Assembly (NCBI GenBank): GCA_027489295.1
Contig: JAIYAA010000336.1
Coordinates: 1-5,816, forward strand
Source: Sphingomonadales bacterium
Lineage (GTDB): Bacteria; Pseudomonadota; Alphaproteobacteria; Sphingomonadales; Sphingomonadaceae
Direction of reading: 5' to 3'
Length of the DNA stretch: 5,816 nucleotides
The first letter of the stretch is position 1; each line of letters starts with the position of its first letter. Below, one piece after another: positions 1 through 4,881 of this stretch. The position numbers and the translations under genes are program-made. The notes beneath the pieces are model-generated. The model worked only from the letters and a program-made list of their open reading frames with translations. It had not been told where the DNA came from and did not search any database.

Positions 1-36
1 ACGCATTTCGACGAAAAAAGTTCTCAGGAGATCCTC

Positions 37-810
37 ATGGCCAGCGCGCCGCAGCAGTCGCTTCCCTTGTTCTACAATCAGCTCGAGCCGCTTTCGAGCC
101 AGGTCCATGCCGATTTCCGCACGCGTTCGACCGACCGCGCAGCCTTCCTCGCCAACCAGCATGCCGTGCCGGTGACGGTCGAGGAATTCCCGCTGGTGCA
201 GCGCTTCATGCCGATCGTGTTCTCGGTCGGTGACGATCCCGTGCCGCTGGCGCTGATGGGCCTCAACGAGGGCGTGAACACCTTCTTCGACGCCGAGGGC
301 AAGCTCGTCGATCCGAACTTCTACGTGCCGGCCTATATCCGCCGCTATCCGTTCCTGCTGGCGCGCCTGCGCCCGGACAGCGACGAGCTGTCGCTCTGCT
401 TCGATCCGACCTCGGATGTGGTCGGCAATTTCGAGGAAGGCGAGAAGCTGTTCGACGGCACCGAGCCGAGCGAAGTCACCAAGAACATCCTGCAGTTCAA
501 CGAGCAGTTCGAGACGGCCGGTGCCCGCACCAGCCAGTTCATGCGCGAGCTGAAGGAAATGAACCTGCTGATCGACGGTGAAGTCTCGATCCAGCCGGAC
601 GGCGCCGCGCAGCCCTTCATCTATCGCGGCTTCATGATGGTCGACGAGAACAAGCTGAACGAGATGCGCGGCGACCAGCTGCGCAAGATCGTCCAGAACG
701 GCATGCTGCCGCTGATCTACGCCCACCTCTTCTCGCTGGCGCAGATGCGCGAGCTGTTCGCCCGCCAGATGCGCGCTGGCTGGCAGCCCGACGTCCAGCT
801 GGTCGGCTGA
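37..810 (+). CDS. SapC family protein
   Basis: The 257-residue product matches the SapC family (Pfam PF07277) in length and pattern. It has an N-terminal 'LFYNQLEPLSSQVHADFR' segment (11-28), 'VPVTVEEFPLVQRFMPIVF' (44-62), the family-typical 'YVPAYIRRYPFLLAR' block (96-110) and a C-terminal 'GFMMVDENKLNEM' plus 'LPLIYAHLFSL' (198-234). No signal peptide or membrane span is visible, so it is probably cytoplasmic. The family is named after a Campylobacter S-layer-linked protein, but its biochemical role is unknown. In sphingomonads and relatives such genes often lie beside TonB-dependent receptors, flavin-dependent tryptophan halogenases and cupin-like genes (family knowledge), so the upstream neighbour may be one of these. 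The start is supported by AGGAG at 26-30, six bases before the ATG. The upstream promoter is outside or too close to the left edge to judge. Family assignment is firm; function is unassigned. Confidence 0.93.
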   Translation: MASAPQQSLPLFYNQLEPLSSQVHADFRTRSTDRAAFLANQHAVPVTVEEFPLVQRFMPIVFSVGDDPVPLALMGLNEGVNTFFDAEGKLVDPNFYVPAYIRRYPFLLARLRPDSDELSLCFDPTSDVVGNFEEGEKLFDGTEPSEVTKNILQFNEQFETAGARTSQFMRELKEMNLLIDGEVSIQPDGAAQPFIYRGFMMVDENKLNEMRGDQLRKIVQNGMLPLIYAHLFSLAQMRELFARQMRAGWQPDVQLVG

Positions 811-820
811 TCCACACTAC

Positions 821-869
821 GACCCTGCGGGGGGCGGCCGGTCCGCTCCCCGCCCCTAGGCCGCAGGTC
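821..869 (+). terminator. GC-rich nested hairpin after sapC-family gene (possible 3' end structure)
   Basis: Eleven bases past the stop codon, GACC(C)TGCGG at 821-830 pairs with CCGCAGGTC at 861-869, with one bulged C. Inside it GGGGCGG (831-837) pairs with CCGCCCC (850-856); a four-base bulge (857-860) separates the two stems on the 3' side. No T-run follows, so it is not a canonical intrinsic terminator. It may protect the mRNA 3' end or work with Rho. The pairing is seen directly; the role is inferred. Confidence 0.45.
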
Positions 870-938
870 CCGCGCCGCGTTTCCGCAGGCTGAAAACCGC
901 GCCACCGTTCAGTCGACGATTATGTGCGACGAGTTGCC

Positions 939-966
939 TTGAACTCGGTCGACACGTGTCTATATT
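939..966 (+). promoter_or_regulatory. Sigma70-type promoter of the small RNA
   Basis: A -35 box TTGAAC (939-944), a 16-base spacer and a -10 box TATATT (961-966) predict a transcription start near 973, where the first stem of the RNA begins. The spacer ends in the perfect 10-base palindrome GACACGTGTC (951-960), touching the -10 box. An inverted repeat GAGTT/AACTC (931-935, 942-946) overlaps the -35 box. Both are possible operator sites. No ribosome-binding site or credible reading frame follows, which fits a promoter for a non-coding RNA. Confidence 0.6.
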
Positions 967-972
967 TCTAAG

Positions 973-1077
973 GTACGGCTCGTGTCCCCCCTTTCGCGAT
1001 GCCGTGCGACGCGCCTTCGGGCGTGTCTCCTCCCTGAACCTTGGCCACCTCGTGGGTATCCCGCGAGGTGGTTTTTT
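973..1077 (+). ncRNA. Putative trans-acting sRNA with anti-Shine-Dalgarno segment (suhB/mmgR-like?)
   Basis: A promoter and a strong terminator bracket about 105 nt that fold into three hairpins. (1) GTACGGC (973-979) pairs with GCCGTGC (1001-1007), with a C-rich loop containing six consecutive C (986-991). (2) GACGCGCC (1008-1015) pairs with GGCGTGTC (1020-1027), closed by a C(UUCG)G tetraloop. (3) The terminator stem spans 1045-1071. Between hairpins 2 and 3 the unpaired TCTCCTCCCTGAACCTTGG (1026-1044, its first two bases belonging to stem 2) contains CTCCTCC, complementary to GGAGG ribosome-binding sites. This layout is that of Hfq-dependent alphaproteobacterial sRNAs that block translation. 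From memory, the CUCCCUGAAC segment next to a GC-rich terminator resembles the suhB/mmgR (alpha-r8) family, but I could not search a covariance model. It ends nine bases before the stop codon of the convergent amidohydrolase gene, so it could also affect that transcript. Confidence 0.6.
1045..1077 (+). terminator. Rho-independent terminator of the small RNA
   Basis: CCACCTCG (1045-1052) pairs with CGAGGTGG (1064-1071). The stem continues inward through a T-G wobble and GGG/CCC to a TAT loop, making 12 pairs, and six T follow at 1072-1077. The T-run is on the plus strand only, so it terminates plus-strand transcription. No plus-strand protein gene ends here, which is the key reason to infer a non-coding transcript. 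Confidence 0.9.
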
Positions 1078-1086
1078 ATGTGCGGT

Positions 1087-1932
1087 TCACTCGGCGGCCA
1101 GCGCGCCCGGCAGGGCCTCGTCCGCCACGGCGTCGATGATCGCGCGGAGCAGCGTGACGATCGCGGGCGCGCCGGCGCCCAGCGCGTCGAGCGCCGCATC
1201 CAGATAGAGCGATCGGTCGAACTCCAGCTGCAGCGCATGGACGCCGCGTCTGGGATCGCCGTGCCGCTCGAGGACGTGCCCGCCAGCATAGGGGGTGTTC
1301 GCCGCGCAGGCGATGCCGTGCCGCCGCGCTACCGCCTCGACGCGCGCGCCGAACCGCGCGCTCGCCGAACGGCCGAAGCGATCGCCGATCACCAGCCGCG
1401 GCGCCGACGCCGGCGCGCCCAGCGGCGGCATCGAATGCACGTCGAGCAGCACCGCCACACCGAACCGCGCCCGCGCCGCCGCCAGCGCTTCGCTCAGCGC
1501 CAGATGATAGGGCCGGTGGTCGGCATGGATCCGCGCGGTGATATCCTCGGCCGTGAACCGCCCGCGCCACAGCTGGCCGAGCGTGCCCACCCGCCGCGGC
1601 ACCAGCCCCAGGCCGCTGCGCACCTTGGTGGAGAGCGGCCGGCCGAGCAGTTGCGCACCCTCGTCGATCTGGGGGTCCCGGTCATGTTCGGCACGGTTCA
1701 GGTCGATCCAGGCGCGGGCACGGGTGGCGACGAACAGCGTCTCGTCGCGCTGCGCCTGCAATGCCAGCGAATCGACGTGGCGGTCCTCCAGCGCGCGCAG
1801 CGCCGCGGGCGGCACGCGCAGGGCCTCGATCAGCGCCGGTGGATAGTCGCGGCCGCCATGCGGGGCCGAGAGCACCACCGGGCTTTCCGGGGGTATCGGC
1901 CCGTATCGGTCGAAGCTGTAGGCACGAGTCAC
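1087..1932 (-). CDS. N-formylglutamate amidohydrolase family protein
   Basis: The 281-residue product belongs to the zinc-dependent N-formylglutamate amidohydrolase (FGase/HutG-like) family, which hydrolyses N-formyl-L-glutamate to formate and glutamate in some histidine-degradation routes. Visible motifs are 'SPVVLSAPHGGRDYP' (17-31, with H25 a likely metal ligand), 'EDRHVDSLA' (49-57), 'DLNRAEHDRDP' (77-87), 'LLDVHSMPP' (162-170; D164 and H166), 'ANTPYAGGH' (211-219) and 'LQLEFDR' (234-240, with E237). No hut genes adjoin it, so the true substrate may differ. I chose the GTG at 1932 because the product then begins 'MTRAYSFDRYGPIPPESP', close to the family's usual N-terminus. The ATG at 2013 would add a Pro/Ala-rich 27-residue extension encoded across a perfect hairpin. 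Neither start has a Shine-Dalgarno sequence; the GTG sits seven bases after a -10-like box, suggesting a leaderless mRNA. The stop is convergent with the sRNA terminator, and no intrinsic terminator is seen for this strand. Confidence 0.88.
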   Translation of the reverse strand: MTRAYSFDRYGPIPPESPVVLSAPHGGRDYPPALIEALRVPPAALRALEDRHVDSLALQAQRDETLFVATRARAWIDLNRAEHDRDPQIDEGAQLLGRPLSTKVRSGLGLVPRRVGTLGQLWRGRFTAEDITARIHADHRPYHLALSEALAAARARFGVAVLLDVHSMPPLGAPASAPRLVIGDRFGRSASARFGARVEAVARRHGIACAANTPYAGGHVLERHGDPRRGVHALQLEFDRSLYLDAALDALGAGAPAIVTLLRAIIDAVADEALPGALAAE

Positions 1933-1939
1933 GCGTGTA

Positions 1940-1968
1940 AGACTAGGCGGTGGCACCGCTGCGGGCAA
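1940..1968 (-). promoter_or_regulatory. Candidate promoter of the amidohydrolase gene, -35 inside an inverted repeat
   Basis: Reading the minus strand, TTGCCC (1968-1963), 17 bases, then TAGTCT (1945-1940) form a plausible sigma70 promoter. Only seven bases separate the -10 box from the GTG start, so transcription would begin at or next to the start codon. A perfect 8-base inverted repeat, CCGCTGCG (1956-1963) and CGCAGCGG (1969-1976), has TTGCC, the core of the -35 box, as its five-base centre. A bound dimer here would block the polymerase. Matches to consensus are only about 3 of 6 in each box, hence modest confidence. Confidence 0.4.
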
Positions 1969-1996
1969 CGCAGCGGCGTCGCCGCGCTGGAAAATG

Positions 1997-2015
1997 TTAA
2001 GGGCTTCGCCCATAA
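1997..2015. repeat. Near-perfect palindrome between amidohydrolase gene and cpdR
   Basis: TTAAGGGC (1997-2004) and GCCCATAA (2008-2015) are inverted copies with one mismatch around a TTC centre. It lies 33 bases before the cpdR start and upstream of the divergent gene. It could be a shared operator or a short stem in the cpdR leader. Its minus strand carries TTAACAT (2000-1994), which resembles half of a CtrA box, but the second half-site is missing. Confidence 0.35.
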
Positions 2016-2047
2016 GGAACAGGCGGTTCGTATCGAGTGGGGTGAAG

Positions 2048-2422
2048 ATGATCCGGATTCTGCTGGCCGAGGATGACCGCGTGATGCGCGAATACCTCAC
2101 CCGCGCACTGGAACGATCGGGCTATGCGGTCAGCGCGGTCGATCGCGGGACGGCCGCGCTGCCGTTGCTGGAGGCCGAGCGATTCGACCTGCTGCTCACC
2201 GATATCGTGATGCCCGAAATGGACGGCATCGAGCTCGCCCAGCGCGCGGCCGAGATGGCGCCGGACATGCGGGTGATGTTCATCACCGGCTTCGCGGCGG
2301 TGACGCTGCGCGCCGGCAAGCAGGTGCCGCAGGCGCGCGTGCTCTCCAAGCCGTTTCACCTGCGCGATCTGGTGCTGGAGGTCGATCGGATGTTCGAATC
2401 CGAAAATGTGGGGCAAAATTGA
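2048..2422 (+). CDS. cpdR: CpdR-type single-domain response regulator
   Basis: The 124-residue protein is a receiver domain with no output domain. It opens 'MIRILLAEDD' with acidic pocket residues D9 and D10. The phosphoacceptor is D52 in 'DLLLTDIVMPEMDG' (47-60), the conserved Thr is T80 in 'MFITGFAAV' (77-85), and the conserved Lys is K101 in 'VLSKPFHLRDLV' (98-109). The 'TDIVMPEMDGIELA' and 'LSKPFHLRDL' blocks are diagnostic of CpdR. In Caulobacter the unphosphorylated form brings ClpXP and its substrates together at the cell pole, and phosphate arrives from CckA through ChpT. The ATG at 2048 gives the standard CpdR N-terminus, with GGGG (2039-2042) as a probable ribosome-binding site; upstream in-frame starts would add unconserved residues. 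The C-terminus, 'SENVGQN', lacks the terminal Ala-Ala reported for the Caulobacter degron. No terminator lies between it and the tRNA, so some transcripts may run on to 2592. Confidence 0.93.
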   Translation: MIRILLAEDDRVMREYLTRALERSGYAVSAVDRGTAALPLLEAERFDLLLTDIVMPEMDGIELAQRAAEMAPDMRVMFITGFAAVTLRAGKQVPQARVLSKPFHLRDLVLEVDRMFESENVGQN

Positions 2423-2431
2423 AATTTGCGC

Positions 2432-2460
2432 TTGCGCGGGGTGCGGGGCCCCGCTAGAGG
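2432..2460 (+). promoter_or_regulatory. tRNA-Val promoter
   Basis: TTGCGC (2432-2437), exactly 17 bases, then TAGAGG (2455-2460) fit the TTGC / CTAGAG style of sphingomonad tRNA promoters. Transcription would start near 2467, giving an 11-base leader before the mature tRNA. The -35 box is the second copy of a tandem TTGCGC repeat (2426-2437). A perfect 12-base palindrome, GCGGGGCCCCGC (2443-2454), fills most of the spacer. The promoter begins nine bases after the cpdR stop codon. Confidence 0.6.
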
Positions 2461-2477
2461 CGCGCTTCCCGAGTTTC

Positions 2478-2552
2478 GGGCGCGTAGCTCAGTGGTAGAG
2501 CACTGTGTTGACATCGCAGGGGTCGCAAGTTCAATCCTTGCCGCGCCCACCA
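2478..2552 (+). tRNA. tRNA-Val (anticodon GAC)
   Basis: A full cloverleaf is visible. The acceptor stem is GGGCGCG (2478-2484) with CGCGCCC (2542-2548). The D arm is GCTC-AGTGGTA-GAGC (2487-2501). The anticodon stem is CTGTG/CGCAG, with one G-T pair, around the loop TTGACAT (2508-2514), giving anticodon GAC at 2510-2512. The variable loop is five bases. The T arm is GCAAG-TTCAATC-CTTGC (2525-2541). Discriminator A2549 is followed by an encoded CCA (2550-2552). It decodes the valine codons GUC and GUU. No introns or unusual bases were noticed. Confidence 0.97.
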
Positions 2553-2555
2553 TAT

Positions 2556-2592
2556 AAAAGCCCGCCAGCGACCATCGCTCGGCGGGCTTTTT
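2556..2592 (+). terminator. Rho-independent terminator of tRNA-Val (and cpdR read-through)
   Basis: GCCCGCC (2560-2566) pairs with GGCGGGC (2581-2587). Inside it AGCGA (2567-2571) pairs with TCGCT (2575-2579), leaving C2580 bulged. The stem is flanked by AAAA and TTTTT (2588-2592), so it could work in both directions. It starts four bases after the tRNA CCA end. Confidence 0.93.
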
Positions 2593-2794
2593 GCATTTGG
2601 TTCCGTCCCACCGCGCGCCGTTAAAAAATTTTTAGGTGGCGGGTGTGGGTGCTGGTGAACGGCGTCGTCTAACAAATGCACATTTTTATCGTGAACTAGT
2701 ATGCAAATCGATGGAACGTTTGGTCGCATCGACGGTGCGACTTGCTACCGCTCCGAAAGAAAAGCGTACATACTGGCGATACGATGTCGCAACG
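2593..2794 (+). promoter_or_regulatory. AT-rich leader/control region of the glycosyltransferase operon
   Basis: This 202-base stretch has no convincing gene. It is much poorer in GC than its surroundings (17 G/C of 50 in 2671-2720). It holds an A6T5 tract (2623-2633, likely bent DNA), an inverted repeat AAATG-CA-CATTT (2674-2685), and a palindrome ACTAGT (2695-2700) followed by ATGCAAAT (2701-2708). A weak -35/-10 pair is TTGCTA (2742-2747) and TACATA (2767-2772), spaced 19, which would give a short leader before the ATG at 2795. The frame of the next gene stays open through the region from 2636, but the translation is unlike glycosyltransferases and I treat it as untranslated. Which element is the true promoter is undecided. 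Confidence 0.45.
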
Positions 2795-3970
2795 ATGACA
2801 GGGAACCAGCGATTGTCGCCACAGACTAGCAGCGGACGCCTTCGCGTTCTCACCTTCCTCCACAGCTTCCATCCCGGCGGCGTGGAGCGGGTTGCACTGC
2901 GGCTTGTGCGGCATTGGCGGGCGACGGGCGTGGATGCACCGCTCTTTCTCGGCCGTGCCGACGGCGCGATGCACGACGAATTCGGTGACATCGACTATCT
3001 GATGCCTCGCCAGCCGCGCCGAAGCCAGGCCGGCTGGGAAACGCTGTGGATGATCCTCACGCTGCCGGCGGTCATTCGCCGGCTGCGTCCCGACGTGCTG
3101 TTCGTGGCGGGCTCGACGTACACGATCGTCGCCTTCGCGATGCGGCTGGTGCTGGGGCGCCGCTGCCCCCCCATCGTCGTCAAGGTGAGCAACGATCTCG
3201 CCCGGCGCGACCTCAACCCCATCGGGCGCTTCTTCTGGCGGGCATGGCTCCGGATCCAGGCGCGGTGCGCGCACACCTGGGTGGTGATGGACGAATCGAT
3301 GACGCCCGAGCTGCCGCCGGTGATGGCGGCGCGCGGACGCGTGGTCCACGATCCGGCGATCTGCACGACGCAGCTCGTGCCGGTGCGCGCGCCGCGCCCG
3401 GCGGGGCCGCGGCGCTTCGTCGCGATCGGCCGGATGGTCGGGCAGAAGCATTTCGCGCTGATGCTGCGCGCCTTCGCCAAGGCGGTGCAACCGGGCGAGA
3501 CTCTGACGGTCTTCGGCGACGGGCCCGAGCGCGCTGCGCTGGAGGCGCTCGCCGCGTCGCTCGGCATCGCCGATCGTGTGCAGTTTGCCGGCCATGTCGC
3601 CGATGCACCGGCCAGGCTCGTCGATTATGACGTCCTGCTGATGTCGTCGCGCTACGAGGGCGTGCCGGCGGTAGTGATCGAGGCGCTGGCCGCCGGGCTG
3701 GCGGTGGTCTCCACCGATTGCGGCGCCGGCCTGCGTAGTCTGCTGGGCCAGGGCCGGTTCGGTACGATCGTCCCGCAGGACGAGGCGCAGCTCGCCGCCG
3801 CGATTCGCGCCGCCCCCATCGCCGCGCCGGATCGGCCGGCGCTGCTCACCTCGCTGCGACGCTTCACCATCGAGCGTTCGGCACAGGACTATCTCGCGCT
3901 GTTCGCCGAGGCGGCGGCAGCCCGCACCACCCTCCAGCCGATCCGGCTGGACCAAGAGGCTCACGCATGA
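2795..3970 (+). CDS. GT4-family glycosyltransferase
   Basis: The 391-residue product is a GT-B fold retaining glycosyltransferase (group 1, GT4-like). It would transfer a sugar from a nucleotide-sugar donor to a glycan or lipid acceptor at the cytoplasmic face of the inner membrane. The N-terminal acceptor domain starts 'RVLTFLHSFHPGGVERVALRL' (17-37), with the family's Gly-Gly-x-Glu loop. The C-terminal donor domain runs from 'RRFVAIGRMVGQKHF' (206-220) through 'LTVFGDGPERAAL' (237-249) and 'VQFAGHV' (262-268) to 'SSRYEGVPAVVIEALAAG' (284-301), where E288 and E296 form the E-x7-E motif. The next gene overlaps its stop by four bases (ATGA), so the two are translationally coupled. I chose the ATG at 2795 because family similarity begins about 16 residues later; in-frame ATGs at 2711 and further upstream would add atypical sequence. 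No good Shine-Dalgarno precedes 2795. Donor and acceptor sugars cannot be told; a role in exopolysaccharide or glycolipid synthesis is inference. Confidence 0.9.
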   Translation: MTGNQRLSPQTSSGRLRVLTFLHSFHPGGVERVALRLVRHWRATGVDAPLFLGRADGAMHDEFGDIDYLMPRQPRRSQAGWETLWMILTLPAVIRRLRPDVLFVAGSTYTIVAFAMRLVLGRRCPPIVVKVSNDLARRDLNPIGRFFWRAWLRIQARCAHTWVVMDESMTPELPPVMAARGRVVHDPAICTTQLVPVRAPRPAGPRRFVAIGRMVGQKHFALMLRAFAKAVQPGETLTVFGDGPERAALEALAASLGIADRVQFAGHVADAPARLVDYDVLLMSSRYEGVPAVVIEALAAGLAVVSTDCGAGLRSLLGQGRFGTIVPQDEAQLAAAIRAAPIAAPDRPALLTSLRRFTIERSAQDYLALFAEAAAARTTLQPIRLDQEAHA

Positions 3971-4881
3971 TTTCTCCCGTTACCGCGGTGCGCACCGCCT
4001 ATGCCTCGCTGTCGTCGACGACGCGCGAACGGCTGCTGGCGGTCATCGGTCTCGCATTTTCCGCGGCGATCCTGGTGGCGGTGTTCTACCAGCTCGACGG
4101 GCTCGATTTCACCGTCCTTACCCAGACGCCGACCAGCCCGCTGTTCTGGCTGTGCTTCGCGGCCACCTACGCGCTGGCCCCGTTCATGGACTGGCTGATC
4201 CTGCGCCGTATCTGGGGCATCGGCGCCGCGGCCTTCCCCGCACTGCTGCGCAAGCAGGCCGCGAACGAGGTCGTGCTCGGCTATTCGGGCGATGCGCAGC
4301 TTTATGTCTGGGCGCGCCGCACGCTGGGGGCAGGGGGGCGGCCGTTCGAGACGCTGCGGGACGTGGCGGTCACCTCGGCGTTGGCAGGCAATCTCGTGAC
4401 GCTGGGCATGCTGGTGCTGCACGCGCCACTGGTTCACGGCCTCGCCAGGGGCGCGCTGTTCAACACGCTGCTGATCTCGACCGCGACGATCGTGCTCTCG
4501 TCGCTTGCGATCTTCTTCTTCCGCCGCATGGTGTTCGCGTTGCCGCCGCGCCAGCTGGCGATCACGCTCGGCATCCATGTCGCGCGCATCCTGATCAACC
4601 TGTTTCTCACCGCGCTGCTGTGGAAGCTGCTGCTGCCGGCGGTGCCGGTGGCGGCGCTGATCCTGGTGTCGACGCTGAAGATGATGCTGTCGCGCCTGCC
4701 GTTCGTGCCGGCGCGCGAGGCGCTGCTGGCGCCGCTGATCGTGACGCTGCTGGGCGATTCGGCGGGTCTCGCCGGCGCAGTGCTGTTCGTGGCGACGCTG
4801 ATGCTGGCTACCCATGTGATCGTGGGCGGTGCCTCGGCGCTGGCGGATGTGGTGGCGCGGCCCAAGACCCGCCTCGCCTGA
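3967..4881 (+). CDS. Multi-pass membrane protein, flippase-like
   Basis: The 304-residue product has about seven hydrophobic segments (roughly 23-41, 58-78, 136-155, 164-185, 200-222, 226-243 and 252-288) and no signal peptide. It should sit in the inner membrane. The segment 'LILVSTLKMMLSRLPFVPAREALLAPLIVTLLG' lies near 231-263. It recalls the lysylphosphatidylglycerol-synthase-type / UPF0104 'flippase-like' membrane domain, which has a similarly placed 'K..LS.LP..P' turn; this is a pattern resemblance, not a proven match. The start ATG overlaps the glycosyltransferase stop (ATGA), and AAGAGG (3954-3959) lies seven bases upstream inside that gene. A charged loop (79-133) between helices 2 and 3 includes 'GYSGDAQLYVWARRTLG' (105-121) and may be a functional site. 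Coupling to a glycosyltransferase suggests the pair builds or moves one glycolipid. The gene is confident; the function is open. Confidence 0.85.
   Translation: MISPVTAVRTAYASLSSTTRERLLAVIGLAFSAAILVAVFYQLDGLDFTVLTQTPTSPLFWLCFAATYALAPFMDWLILRRIWGIGAAAFPALLRKQAANEVVLGYSGDAQLYVWARRTLGAGGRPFETLRDVAVTSALAGNLVTLGMLVLHAPLVHGLARGALFNTLLISTATIVLSSLAIFFFRRMVFALPPRQLAITLGIHVARILINLFLTALLWKLLLPAVPVAALILVSTLKMMLSRLPFVPAREALLAPLIVTLLGDSAGLAGAVLFVATLMLATHVIVGGASALADVVARPKTRLA

Noticed and set aside
940..966. EcfG-type general stress promoter (GGAAC / CGTT) for the small RNA
   Set aside because: Only TGAAC is present and no CGTT occurs at the right distance; the TTGAAC/TATATT pair explains the region better.
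1933..2013. Amidohydrolase start at the ATG at 2013
   Set aside because: It lacks a ribosome-binding site, adds a Pro/Ala-rich stretch spanning a perfect hairpin, and goes beyond the usual N-terminus. It remains possible and is the main alternative.
982..2076. Long plus-strand frame (364 codons) opposite the amidohydrolase
   Set aside because: It is Arg/His/Gln-rich with no family resemblance, a typical shadow of a high-GC gene, while the minus strand carries clear catalytic motifs.
2356..2729. Two minus-strand frames with translations such as 'GAARIELATPAMSTQCSTTEL' and 'WARQGLNLRPLRCQHSALPLSYAPE'
   Set aside because: These are the familiar false proteins read from the complement of a tRNA gene; the tRNA-Val cloverleaf at 2478-2552 explains them.
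2636..2794. N-terminal extension of the glycosyltransferase from the first in-frame start
   Set aside because: The 53 extra residues have no glycosyltransferase resemblance, the DNA is AT-rich and motif-dense, and no ribosome-binding site was found.
2696..3964. Minus-strand frame of 422 codons opposite the glycosyltransferase
   Set aside because: Its composition is dominated by Arg, His and Gln, and it runs against a gene with intact GT-B motifs and E-x7-E.
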